DNA from: Diplodia intermedia
Taxonomy: Eukaryota > Ascomycota > Dothideomycetes > Botryosphaeriales > Botryosphaeriaceae
Assembly (NCBI GenBank): GCA_021495925.1
Contig: JAKEKT010000129.1
Location: forward strand, 21,898 to 85,897
Direction of reading: 5' to 3'
DNA length: 64,000 nucleotides
Part shown: piece by piece, positions 1 through 10,661 of the stretch
Position numbering within the stretch: position 1 is the first letter of the stretch
How the letters are laid out: every line of letters starts with the position of its first letter
The notes under the pieces: generated by a model
Seen by the model: the letters and a program-made list of their open reading frames with translations, nothing else
The model's database searches: none
Told to the model about the DNA's origin: nothing
Made by a program: the position numbers and the translations under genes

Positions 1-115
1 GGCCAGCTTGATTGTTAGAGAGTAGTCACAAGGCGAAAATCTGTAGCAATACCCAGGGACGGAACAAAAAATCGATCAAGTTTGGATATCATGTAACTTG
101 CGTGACTGACAGAAC

Positions 116-1116
116 TTATGCCTGTTCCATTACCTCTCCCTTGTTCTTCTTCTTCTTTTTCTTTTTTTTCTTCTTCTTGTCGGAGCGGCATAACAGTGCA
201 TTCTCCGCAGTGGTGACGGGGTCGCCAGATTCCCCATGCTGGATGGAGACTTTCGCTGGAGCTGACTTCGTAACTGCTTTGTCGGTTTCGTCATCACAGC
301 CACCGGGGCCCTCTTCGTCCGCAGCCGGTGGTTTTGCCTTGGCCGTAGGCTTTTCCTCCCGAGAGTCAGCCTTCGACTTATCTACCGCCGCCTTCTCTGG
401 ACCGCCTGCCTGGACCTTTTGCTTCTTGTTCTTCTTCTTTGAGCGCTCCTCTAACAGCTCATCTAGGTAACTGACAGGTCGCTTCCTCGACTTTTCCGGT
501 GCCTGCGTTGCCGCGGCATTCGCCTGCTTGGATGCTGCTCTGCCTTTCACCTCATCTTCTGACCCACTATCCTCTCCATTCGATATCCTCTCTTTCACTG
601 GTGCTGGAGGAGCCTTCCTCTTCGACTTGAACATTGCCGCGCGCCCATCCTCGTCATCACTGTCATCCTGGGCTTTCGTGGGTTTCGTCGGTCGTTCCAG
701 TTTCTTGCTCGGCAGGTGGGCAGCGGCGGCAGACTTCTGGTCGGCCGGCTGGGCAGCGCGACCCTTGGCAGCGTTTTTGCCGAGGATCTGGTAGCGGAGG
801 CGCTCGTTGGAAGAGAGTTGGTTGCGCTTGAAGCTACCGTCTAGGATGTCTTTCGGGGGCTCGGCGCCGACGCCTAGGCTGGAAACTGTAAGCAACCAGC
901 AACGCATTGTGCAAGGGGTAGGTGGGAAGCATACATATCGGAGCCGGGAGTAAAAAGCGCGGATTCTTCCCTGTGCAGCTGCTCGGGCGTCTTCTGCGCG
1001 GCTTCGTCTTCAGCAGGGCGCGGGGGCAGCCATGATGCGACCAGGTTCTGGCTGCGGGCGAGAGCGACGCTGACGCGATTGAACGCGACGTCTTCCGGGC
1101 GCGCCGCGGTAGACAT
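116..1116 (-). CDS. DUF3245-like lysine-rich nuclear protein
   Basis: Two exons (1116-935, 878-116) with a 56-nt GT-AG intron; splicing gives about 314 residues in one frame. The N-terminal ~70 residues (start MSTAARPED, then RVSVALARSQNLVASWLPP, and GVGAEPP just after the junction) resemble the fungal DUF3245 family as I remember it. The rest is charged and low in complexity, with many KKRK stretches, and ends in a run of eleven lysines, which suggests a nuclear or nucleolar location. No catalytic motif is visible. It is divergent from the succinyl-CoA ligase gene, with 197 bp between the two start codons. The function is unknown; the family name is from memory, but the gene itself looks sound. 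Confidence 0.8.
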
Positions 1117-1313
1117 GTCGGGGTGGAGGGGTGCAGGTGGGTGCGGCAGTGACAGCGGCAGCGGAAAAGTTGCGGGCAGCAGCAGTTGCCGTGCCAAGAC
1201 AGACGCAAAAGCTGCTTGTGACCCGGGACGGACCCTATCAGAAGCGCATCACAAGCACTTCAGCATCCCATCTCCACTCCACCCTTTCCTTCCTCTATCG
1301 CCCAGAAGCCACC

Positions 1314-2902
1314 ATGTACAAGTTGGCGCGCGCCGGTAGGCCTATGGCCAGTGCCCTCCAGGTACCCTACCCTGATGATGCTGCTGCGAGCTGCATGCCG
1401 CTTCCGTCTGCATGAGCACCCATGCTAATCCGCCTCCAGGGTGCTCCTCTGAGGACTTCGGTCGTCCAGCAGACCCGCAACCTCTCTATACATGAGTACC
1501 GCTCGGCGGCCCTGCTCGAGACCGTACGCTGCCCGCCCGCCACCCCCACCACGCGCCCCGACTCCCGCTAACCCCGGCCCCCAGTATGGCATCGGCGTCC
1601 CCAAGGGCAACGTCGCGCAGACGGCGCAGGAGGCCGAGACGGTTGCTAAGAACATCAGTACGTGGGCAATTGGGCCTGATTGTTGGGCCGCTGACCAACA
1701 ACAGTAGCGGGCGACGACATGGTCATCAAGGCCCAGGTGCTTGCCGGTGGCAGAGGAAAGGGCACTTTCGACAACGGCTTCAAGGGCGGTGTCCGGGTCA
1801 TCTACTCGTAGGGCCCCCCTCACCCACCTCCGAGTTATCCCCAAACCACGGCATATCAGCTGATCGTAGTGCGAAATCCAGACCCACCGAGGCTCGCATC
1901 CTTGCGGAGCAGATGATCGGCCACAAGCTCATCACCAAGCAGACGGGCGCCCAGGGCCGTCTCTGCAGTGCCGTTTACATTGTCGAGCGCAAGTTCGCTC
2001 GCCGCGAGTTCTACCTCGCCATCCTGATGGACCGCGCTTCCCAGGGCCCCGTCATCGTTGCTTCGTCCCAGGGCGGCATGGACATCGAGACCGTGGCCAA
2101 GGAGCACCCCGAGGCCATCATCACCACCAAGGTTGACATCCACAAGGGCGTCACCGACGACATTGCCCGTGACATTGCCGTCCAGCTGGGCTTCTCCGAG
2201 CAGTGTGTCGAGGATGCCAAGGACACGATCCAGAAGCTGTACAAGGTCTTCATGGAGAAGGACGCCACCCAGATCGAGATCAACCCTCTGTCCGAGACCA
2301 CTGACCACCAGGTTCTCGCCATGGATGCCAAGCTGAACTTCGACGACAACGCCGATTTCCGCCAGGAGGAGGTCTTCTCGTGGCGCGACGTCACCCAGGA
2401 GGACCCCGACGAGGTCAAGGCCGCCAAGTCCAACCTCAACTTCATCAAGCTTGATGGCGACATTGGCTGCTTGGTCAACGGTGCCGGCCTCGCCATGGCC
2501 ACCATGGACATCATCAAGCTCAACGGCGGCCAGCCCGCCAACTTCCTCGACGTCGGCGGCGGTGCCACCCCCGAGGCCATCAAGCAGGCCTTCGAGCTGA
2601 TCACCTCGGACCCCAAGGTCACCGCCATCTTCGTCAACATCTTCGGTGGTATCGTCCGCTGTGACGCCATCGCCAAGGGCCTGATCCAGGTTGTGCAGAG
2701 CATGAACCTGCGCATCCCCATCATTGCCCGGTTACAGGGAACCAACATGGAGGCCGCCCACAAGCTCATCAACGAGTCTGGCATGAAGATCTTCTCCATT
2801 GACGACCTGCAGAACGCCGCCGAGAAGTCGGTTCAGTTCTCAAAGGTTGTCAAGATGGCCCGTGACATCGACGTCGGCGTCGAGTTTACCCTGGGCATCT
2901 AA
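1314..2902 (+). CDS. LSC2: Succinyl-CoA ligase beta subunit, mitochondrial
   Basis: Five exons (1314-1361, 1440-1523, 1585-1657, 1705-1807, 1882-2902) join without a frame break into 442 residues, the usual length for fungal orthologues. The enzyme converts succinyl-CoA to succinate with nucleotide triphosphate formation in the TCA cycle, as a dimer with the alpha subunit. The N-terminus MYKLARAGRPMASALQ is a typical mitochondrial presequence, followed by LSIHEYRSAALLETYGIGVP (ATP-grasp start), VIKAQVLAGGRGKGTF (nucleotide binding), GDIGCLVNGAGLAMATMD and FVNIFGGIVRCDAIAKG (CoA-ligase half), and DVGVEFTLGI at the end. The start lies in a good ACCATG context. Four introns crowd the first 600 bp, as is common for fungal metabolic genes. 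Confidence 0.97.
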
Positions 2903-3335
2903 ATACCCCCGCCTTCCGGCCAGCGTAATTATTTGGATGGGGATTAGTGGGAGGAAAGATGGGAATTGGAGTGTTTCAAACATTAGAGCCTTTCTTCTTT
3001 CTTACTGGGCGGCATGTCTACCATATTGCTTGGTTCTTGTGTGCGTGTGTGCGTATCTCAATGTGCGCTATTGAAGCATCTGTGTGAGCAGCGAACAAGA
3101 GAGTTGAGTGTGTCAAGCAATGAGATGATGATGTGACTGTAAGTTGAAATGGCCCTTGCAGGCCGCCCATTTTGGAGAGGAGTCGCTGGGGTGAGACAAG
3201 TTTCAAGCCTGTAGATTCACGATTTCGCTATGCATTCGAGGAGCAAATCAGGCGTACTATCTGTATTGAGTTACTCGATTGAAGATCAAGCTACCACATG
3301 TCGCCGCCCTGGCCTCCCAGGTCACCATGGCCTCC
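2903..3335. other. Convergent 3' intergenic region
   Basis: About 430 bp between the ends of the succinyl-CoA ligase gene (plus strand) and the helicase remnant (minus strand). It probably holds the two 3' UTRs. No gene, repeat or RNA was seen. Confidence 0.6.
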
Positions 3336-4618
3336 CTAACCACTTTGGCCACTTTGGCCACCTTGGCCACCTTGTCCGCCGCCTTGGTTAGTTTTCTTGC
3401 CGCCGCGGCCCTTCTTCTTCTTCTTCTTGGTTGGCTCATCGACCGGGGCACCCACCGAAGTAAGGTCCCTGTGACCAAGCTTGCCGCCAACATGCCTCGG
3501 TGGCTCGATGATGGGAGTATCTGGCTCCTTCCGCTTCTTGCTGCCTTCATCCAGTGGCTTCAGGGGTGTCAGTGTGCTGATGAAGGTGCTGTCTTGGATC
3601 ATGACACCCTCCAGGGACTCGCAGACATCATCACAGTCGATGATCTGATTGCAGCGGTAGAGTTCGTTGACCAGGTTGATGAAGTCGCCACTCGAGCCTC
3701 CGTAGTTCCTATTGGAGAACTCGGTATCTTTTGCGCGGATGAGATTACACCAGCCCTTGAAATTGCCAAAAAAGACTAGGAACTCTCTCGCTCTAGAGGT
3801 CTCGACGTTAAGCTGTGCCGAATCCGTAATGAAGCCGAGTTTTCTAGGGCTACCCTGAACATTGGCAACAAAAGAGATCAGAACGATCTTACCCTCTCCA
3901 CCCTGGGATGCAGCGCTGGTCAACACAGGGATGGAAAGAAGCGTGGCGCCGTCCTGACCGCGTACACCCCGCCTGTGTGCCTCAGCCAGCTTCATCTTGA
4001 TCAGGCTGCGTTGACCGCTGTAGGGCGTGATGACCATGAAATCGCTAGGCAGAATGATACGCTGCGTAGTATCATCCGTCACTTGGAACTGGAGAAGGCC
4101 TACGAGGAAGCGCACCAAGAATTCGGCTTCGTGTTCGTTCGCCTGAGACTTCGAGTTCATCGAATAAGAAAACACCTCGCGGTGGTTCAAGTCGTTGTCC
4201 GGCCTTGCCCGATATTGCCGAATTTGTCATGCCATGTACCGTTCCCAAAGGCAACGACAGCTGGAGTTAGCCTGTTGACGACGGCCTGTCTGGCGGTGGC
4301 GGACGTGCGACCTCTTTTGCGGCCACCCTTGGCATGTGGAGGGTTGACGTTCTCGGCGACGTAAGCCCTTAGCATATCCCTCCCGCGGAACTGCTGAACA
4401 ACTGGGTTCATGTCGAGATTACCCGCGGTTGCGGGATAGCCACGGGAGACCATCACCTCACTCTTGAAGTTCTCCGGGAAGCCGGACAGGTCGTGAGTCA
4501 CCTCGGTTGCAGGTTGCATAGTGAGGTGTTCGAGGTCTCTCGCTATATCCTCGTTGTGTGAGGTAGCGGGAGCGTCTACCATATCGGTAGAGCCGGGGGA
4601 GCCGGAGCGGGAAGCCAT
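3336..4618 (-). pseudogene. SF1 (Upf1-like) helicase C-terminal remnant, frameshifted
   Basis: Reading from 4618, a first frame (MASRSGSPG...) runs to about 4190 and ends in FGNGTWHDKFGNIGQGRTTT then a stop. A second frame takes over at DLNHREVFSYSMNSKSQ and runs to 3336. Both sides match one continuous family sequence, so a one-base loss (or two-base gain) near 4188-4195 has broken the gene; no GT-AG intron repairs it well. The second part is the RecA2 half of an AAA_12-type SF1 helicase: VITPYSGQRSL, a degenerate segment where DSFQG-type motif V is expected (LTSAASQGGEGKIVLISF), and LGFITDSAQLNVETSRAREFLVFFGN (motif VI). The Walker A/B half is absent. The C-terminal tail is GGQGGQSGQSG-rich. 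A working helicase is unlikely; a sequencing error could account for the shift but not for the missing motor half. Confidence 0.7.
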
Positions 4619-4627
4619 GGAGGCGAA

Positions 4628-4671
<44 letters not shown>
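4628..4671. repeat. 44-nt poly-G (poly-C) homopolymer
   Basis: An uninterrupted run of 44 G on the plus strand. It lies between the last recognisable coding of the NTF2-like gene and the first of the helicase remnant. If read as coding on the minus strand it would give a polyproline run, but it follows a splice donor, so it is more likely intronic, or an assembly or rearrangement joint. Confidence 0.9.
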
Positions 4672-4672
<1 letters not shown>

Positions 4673-4699
4673 AAGAAGGGAAAATGAAGCAAACAGTAC

Positions 4700-5347
4700 C
4701 TGATCGTTCTTGAACTGTATGAAATCCCTCTCGTTCTTGATGACCTGATAGCCGTTGTTCACGCTGGCGTTGAACAGCTTCGGCAGCGCGAACCACTGGC
4801 CGGCCATCTTGAAGCGGTCGTTGGCGTACACGAACTGGTCGTCGTACACGCAGTCGGCCGTGTAGCGGCGCACGCGCTCGACCGTCGGCGCGCAGCTGTA
4901 CAGCGCGATGATGTCGTCGACCAGCGCCTGCCGCGGGCCGTCCAGCGGCAGCGACCTGCTCGGGTCCGGCGTGTAGTCCTCGTCCGTCGCCGTCTGGCGC
5001 GGCTCGAAGTGCTCGCCGGGCTTGCTGTTGCCGCCGGTGGTGGTGGTGGCCGAGGTGGACATGGCGGCTTCTTGCTGGTGCGTCAAGCTGTTCTTTCTGA
5101 CGCCCTCGGGTTGTTGCGGTCCGTCGGCGCTCAGTCTTGGAAGCGGCGGGTTTGCTCTCTGCTCGGCAGCCTTGAGCCTTGCGGTGTAGACCTGCTGCGG
5201 GTGTAGTATGGATGCCTTGTTGAAGATCTTCTTCGCGCCAGACATCAAGAGGTTTGAATGCGTCGGATAGTCGTCGCCCTTGGACTTCGGTTCGGATGGA
5301 GGCGGCTGTGCTGCGGGGTGGGCAGCATCACTGTTTGTGGCGCTCAT
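4700..5347 (-). CDS. NTF2/SnoaL-like protein, first exon only (3' part missing)
   Basis: The exon starts at 5347 (MSATNSDAAHP) and gives 216 residues ending in KNERDFIQFKNDQ, directly followed by a good donor (GTACTG) at 4699-4694. Residues ~125-216 (DDYTPDPSRSLPLDGPRQ, DDIIALYSCAPTVERVRRYT, CVYDDQFVYANDRFKMAGQW) resemble a conserved fungal NTF2-like cone-fold family. From memory, the family continues with a beta-rich half beginning (S)WTF and ending in a lysine-rich tail. That half is not present on either strand downstream; the poly-C tract and helicase sequence follow instead. The gene is therefore truncated, either really or by misassembly. The function is unknown; the family call is from memory. 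Confidence 0.6.
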
Positions 5348-6239
5348 TTTATCGATACCTCGTAGTTTGCGGTAGTGGTGCTACTGCCAGTTCGATTCAG
5401 TCTATGATCCTGGGATGACGTGAAATATGACTTCACGAGCGAGCGGATTGGGGTGAAGGAGCATTATAAGTGCGTGAGACGGAAAGAAAGCCTCTCAGGA
5501 GAGACACGGATGCATCATCGGCCTCCGCATGCGCATCATCTGGAGACGGCCTTGTCCGGCAGCGCTTGGCGGGGGATGATCGCGAGCAAAGACGTCAACG
5601 ATGGACGCCTATGGCCCATGACGTAATTGATAAGATCTGTCTTATCGATAAGCACGTGCCCGCCGCAGCTCTTTCAGCTCTTTGAGCTCTTTACAGCCTA
5701 CGACACGTCCAGTGCGCTGATTGAAATCCTGGGGCCTTTGGCCCCTCAAATTGAAATCAATTACTGCAAGGCTATCTACATAACCGCCGCCCCCGGGCAG
5801 CTATGGGTAACAGCATAAACCCAGATGGTGAAAGCAACCTGCCTGTATCTCGCCGTTTTCCCTGACGCCAGGAAGAGAAGAAACGCCTCCACCATGCTAA
5901 TTATGCCTCCTCACTCCAGAGCATCCCAATTTAGCCGTGCTGTATGCTAAAAGCAACCCACCCGTACTGATTACTGAAACCTGGTCCGCGCCTCTGCTGA
6001 GGGCATGTGTGACTTTTTTTTGTAGTTTTGCAGGAGAAAAGCAAGTTATCCACCTATCTTGCGAATCTTTCGTTTTGTATCTTTCGAGTTAGTTCAAGGA
6101 GACGACACAAACCTGGAATCCAGTCGCAGGTCTTGATCCTGGGGCTGCTCAGCTCTCTATCGAGACGGAACGGACGCTCGGCGCGGGTGACCTGGGGAAT
6201 GTGCAAACTGTGTGCGATCTGCTCTCATCTTTCGATCAA
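5348..6239. other. Intergenic, upstream of the NTF2-like gene
   Basis: About 890 bp with several short frames but no convincing gene. It should hold the promoter of the NTF2-like gene and the 3' UTR of poly(A) polymerase. Nothing distinctive seen. Confidence 0.5.
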
Positions 6240-8535
6240 TCAGGCATCTGCTCCACTCCACGCTCTGAAGAGGCGATCAACGCTCAAACTACACCTTGGT
6301 GCTGAGCTCAGCCGGCGGGAGTTGCCACCGCCTCTCCGTTCGACGAGTGGCGACGCTTTGCGGAATTCTGCGACAACGTTTCCTGTACCGTGTAAGCATT
6401 GCATCAGCAATTGACCCGTGTGCTCGGAGCAACCTAGCCCGAGCGATTCAATCGGGGACTCTTCGCGGCGGAAGAGTGGCGCGACTTTCACCGGCGGCGC
6501 CCCACCAGACTCGGGTTTTCTTCCTTGACTGACCTCCATTCCGGCTTCGCGGTGAGAGCGCTTCTTCGTCGCCTTGGCCTTCTTGGCCTTGACTGGCTTC
6601 GTCTCGCCTGCGTCAAAGCAATCATCTGGGAGGTCGTAGCTGCCGCACATCAGTATCGAGGGGGTGTCTCCTACATCAAACCAATCCTTGGGGCCTACCT
6701 CCTCGTGTGCACGATGCGGATTGAATGCAGGTTTTGATCGTAGTTAGCCCACTCCTGGCACAGCCGTTTGAATTCCGAGACCGCATAGGAGATGTCGAGT
6801 GACTTGGCACCTGCAACTGGTAAGCAGTCGATTCTTCCCTGTATGTATATGCATGGAGCTCTTACCTGGCTTCAGCTCAATGCCAATGTAGAATGTAGTC
6901 GTGTAGACAGTAATGGGGCTGTCGCCGTTGGTTTCCTTGCCATTGGCGTCGCCGTTGGACAGATCGAGCTTGTCTGCGGCGCCCCCAGCACCGATGTCTT
7001 GAAGCATGCCGTTCGACTCATTAGTCGTATCGGTCTTGACTGAGTACTTGACACTACCCTGCAGAACTTCTTCCTTGTCCTCTTCCGTCTTGCAGTGGTG
7101 GACGCGCTTGAAACCCTTGTTGAACGGTTGGGCCAGTTCAACATCCTCTGCAGGGGATTGTTCGATCAACCCGACGAGCTTGCGAACCTTGGACTCCACC
7201 GAACTGCTCCAGTTGTCCTGTGCCTCCTTATCATGGCTCGCTGCCACAATGCTAAGGTAGTACTTGAAGTCCTGGGTGAAGAAAGTGTGCTTGTCGAATA
7301 GCTCCCGCCAGCGTCGCTTCTCCGCGAGAATATCACTGGTGATTTGGCTCGCACGCAGCAGTTCGCGCTTGATGACCTTCTGCGTCGAATGTGTAATATT
7401 GTGGGTTGCGCACATCGAAGGATAAGCAGGGGTGATGATCGGCATCAAGTGGCGCTTGTCGCCGGGGTAGATCTGGGGATTCCAGACGCGTACTTGCAGC
7501 GGACCATCCTCGATTTCCTTCAGCATGATGGGACGTGGCCAAGGCCACGTGCTCATCAGGTAAAAGAAGCGGCCCAGGACAACGGCTGCACAAGCCATTG
7601 GGTACAGCTGGCATATACGCGCAACCATCATAGCCCAAGCGATACCTCCTGGGAATCCAACAATGTTCGCATAGATGGCGTGGCCTGTTCGATTTTGCGT
7701 CAGCTCGGTGGGATCGAAAGATATGCAACTGTACACATACGCTGTGCCCATAGCTTGACAGCTCTGGTAACCTGCCTGAAGATCTTAGGCTGAGGGACCA
7801 GGGAAAGCACCTCGTCCGTAACACGAGTACCATTCACACTGCGCAAATCCGTCTCATCCAGACCACGAAGCAAGCTGTTGTCCTTCAAATCAAGGTCTAG
7901 GGGCACCGAGGCGATGGCAAGGCGAGCGAAGATCAAGTCGATGTCGATTCCCAGGAAGTCCATCTTGATGATTGGAGTGAAGGCATCGGGAACCGGAGAG
8001 AACTTCTCGATGGCGCCGGGAGGCGCAACCCGCTCGAGCACGTTGATGAAATGCGCAAAGAAGTCGTCGCGGGTGACGTGCTTGGGTGCAAGAACGAGCG
8101 TATCGATATCGGAGCCTAGTGAAGAGCAGAGCGTTAGAGGAGCAAAACTCGCGCGTGCGCACGCGCAAACGGGAGGAATACATACCGGGGCCGTAGACAC
8201 CCAGGCGATAGCTACCAAAGGTGCAGATCTTGCCACCAGCGTTCTCGATAACGGAGGGCGCAAGGCCCTTCACATGGCCAACGTGACGGACGAACTCGTC
8301 GACAGCCTTCTGCAGCGTCTGCAGAGCGGCGCCCCTACAACTCGTCAGCACGGCGCAGACGGTGGTGGTGGCGACGACAAACGCACCTCTTCTCCGTCTC
8401 CTCTGGCGTCTCAAAGGTGTTCTGGCTGCGCAACTCGTCCAAAAGAGCAGCATCCAGCGCCAGCTCGGCATCGGTCGGAGGTGCGCGTGAAATGGGGTCT
8501 GTCACGCCCCAGCGCCTGCCGGATTGGCCGGCCAT
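6240..8535 (-). CDS. PAP1: Poly(A) polymerase
   Basis: Six exons (8535-8387, 8334-8186, 8115-7741, 7684-6866, 6810-6699, 6639-6240) give 667 residues with all phases consistent. The enzyme adds poly(A) tails to cleaved pre-mRNA in the nucleus. Visible features are FGSYRLGVYGPGSDIDTLV (nucleotidyltransferase motif, metal ligands D102 and D104), GIDIDLIFARL (third aspartate D159), AVKLWAQRHAIYANIVGFPGG (central domain) and the RNA-binding region ending SYDLPDDCFDAGETKPVKAKKAK. Introns 2-5 interrupt highly conserved motifs, which makes their placement secure. The last ~90 residues (after KKRSHREAGMEV) are not family-like; a GTCAGT donor sits at that point, so the real C-terminus may lie in a further exon that I could not identify. 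Confidence 0.93.
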
Positions 8536-9046
8536 TCTGCCTCAGGCAGTGGGCGAGCGAGCAAATGAGTGGCGGGTGTGCAGCTGGGACAAAGGTACGT
8601 CGGGGCGGGCGGCGCGCGGCTTTGGAGCGGCAGGTGCGGGTTCGGAGTGGCTGGACTTAGGCGCAAAGCTGCATGCCGAGGCGCTGAGGACAGGCGACTG
8701 GATGGATGGGCTGGGTGGCCACGGTGTGGAGCGTGGGGGAGGCGATTAGGTTGTTGAAGCAGGGCAGAGTCGTGCGAGGAAAGCGAGCGAGGGAGCTTCG
8801 CGCCAAGGCCAAGGCACCATCTGTGGCCGCGCATCGCCGACCCGCCTGCGCCTTGGCCCTGGCGCAGCCTCTCAATTTCCGCCGCACAGCCCGCCCGCCT
8901 GCCTGCGCGGCCAATATTAACGCCTAGTTCCAGCAAAAGAAACCGCTTCTCATTTCGGTGCAACACAGTCTCCTACAGCATTGTATTCATCATTATAGTG
9001 CAGAGACAGCACGGCGCCCGGGCCACCTATTTCCTCCTGGCGGCCC
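8536..9046. other. Intergenic between poly(A) polymerase and hydrolase
   Basis: About 510 bp, head-to-tail spacing on the minus strand. It holds the poly(A) polymerase promoter/5' UTR and the hydrolase 3' UTR. No additional gene supported. Confidence 0.5.
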
Positions 9047-10310
9047 CTACCCGCTTCCAAAAAAAGCCCCCAGCTTCGCGTCCAGCCACTGCACGTCGTC
9101 CTTGCTTTGGCCAGGTCCTGCAACGCGTTTCAGCACACCGGTCCAGACACGCCGCTGTCGCGCATTCTAACTCACCTCCAGCCCAGTGTCCCCAGACGGA
9201 CGGGAAAGCCTCCATCGTACCTATCCCTGGGCGCATCGCGGCGACCTCATTGGCCGAGTCCTCGGGACTGTTTGTTCAGTCAGCTTTGTCCCGACGGGTG
9301 CTTGCTGATCTTACGGGAAGTAGAGATCGGTTCTGCCAGGCAGCACCAGCGCTTTGGCCTTGATACCCTGCATCGCCTTCGCGAAGTCCCCGTTGTACGG
9401 CTCCTGGTCTGAGCAGTCGCCGGCCTGCCACGTATGAAGCATCACCATGAGGTTTTCCGGATCTGCATACATTAGCATCTGCATCTGCGTACACATCATC
9501 TGAGACAAACCCTTGGAACACGCCCAGGCTTCCCAAAAGTTCACCATGAAGTCTTCCAGATTCTTGAAGCCCAGAGCCTTCTCGTAAAGCCTCTCCCTGT
9601 AGAACGCCTGGCTGAAGCCCCAACCGGCGTACCCACGGCCAAATGCTTTAAGACCAACGCTTTTCTCCTCGGCCGTCCAGGGACGATAGTCGCTAGCTTT
9701 TGCCAGCGCTTCGCCCTTGGCTGAACCAGCCGACGACGCGCCCTTTGCGGCCAGGAGAGCCGTTTTCACGCCTTCAAGAAAGACCTGGTTGTGCAGAGAA
9801 GTCTTCGCAGACCCACAGAATGGAATAACCAGATCCATGAAGTCGGGGTACTGAGTAGCCCACTGGTAAGTTTGGCCGGCGCCCATGGACCATCCCAGCA
9901 CGGCCTTGGCATGCTTGATGCTCAGGTGCTTCGTTACTAGCTCGTACTGGGCCCGTACATTGTCGTAGAACAGGACGTCGGGGAAAGGCTTCAGCCCAGG
10001 GGTGTTTGAGGGGGATGAGGATTGGCCATTTCCAAAGAGCGCGGTGATGACGATGAAATACTTCTGCGGGTTTAGTGTCTTATCATCTCCAATGAGCCAT
10101 TCGTTGTCGGAGATCACTATGAGTCTCAGCCGGGGTGGTTCTGCAGGCGCAACGCTCAGGTGCACACCTACGTCCAGAATACCAAGTAGGGTAGATGACG
10201 GTAGGCAGGCCTGGTTCACCGAAAGTCTTGTATGCGATGAAAGCGTCCGGGATGAGGCCGCCGGACTTCAGCTTGAAATCGCCGAGCTTGTACGTGCTGT
10301 AGTCTGCCAT
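9047..10310 (-). CDS. Alpha/beta hydrolase, homoserine O-acetyltransferase (MetX)-like
   Basis: Four exons (10310-10172, 10116-9315, 9267-9176, 9117-9047) give 367 residues. The second exon would end right after LPGRTDLYFP if unspliced; GT-AG introns restore PPEDSANEV, the catalytic VWGHWAGGPG and the tail WLDAKLGAFFGSG. The likely catalytic triad is S123 in the elbow GWSMG, D310 in GRTDLYF and H341 in WGHWAG. The fold and motif spacing match the MetX-like acyltransferase/hydrolase family, which includes homoserine and serine acetyltransferases and other fungal acyltransferases. The substrate cannot be told from the sequence. There is no signal peptide. The gene is divergent from the flavin reductase-like gene, with 351 bp between start codons, so the two may share a promoter. 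Confidence 0.9.
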
Positions 10311-10661
10311 TCTGAATCCGAGCAGAGGTGTAGGTCAGCACCGCTCGCTCGATAGTTCGCAATCTTTAAGCGTTCGCGCGGTAGATAAGCGGGAGCTACC
10401 CCTCTTCGCAAGCCAGGGTGGTCCTTCCCCGGGCAAGCGGGGCAGTCGCCAGGCGGATGACGTGCACTGACTCTGCGCGCCCGCAATTGACCGCCCGCGC
10501 GAATCAGTCCATGCCTTCGCGCCGTCGGCTGTGAGCCCTGCCGATTTCCTTATCCGCGCCGTGCTGACAAGCCGATTAGAAGCCGTGGCTGCATTTATAA
10601 TCTTGGCCCAACACTGCTTCACCTGCCCATAGACTTGATTCGGGACAACACACCAGCAGCC
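10311..10661. promoter_or_regulatory. Shared divergent promoter region
   Basis: A 351-bp gap between the start codons of the hydrolase (minus) and the flavin reductase-like gene (plus). A TATA-like TTTATAAT lies around 10594-10601, about 65 bp upstream of the plus-strand ATG. Co-regulation is inferred from position only. Confidence 0.4.

Noticed and set aside
2011..2799. 262-codon frame antisense to the succinyl-CoA ligase gene
   Set aside because: Shadow of the conserved enzyme coding sequence; no protein-like features.
4187..4300. Intron (GTACATGG...GAG) as an explanation for the helicase frame change
   Set aside because: It would remove conserved TWHDKFGNIG residues, has no branch site, and uses a rare GAG acceptor; a frameshift is simpler.
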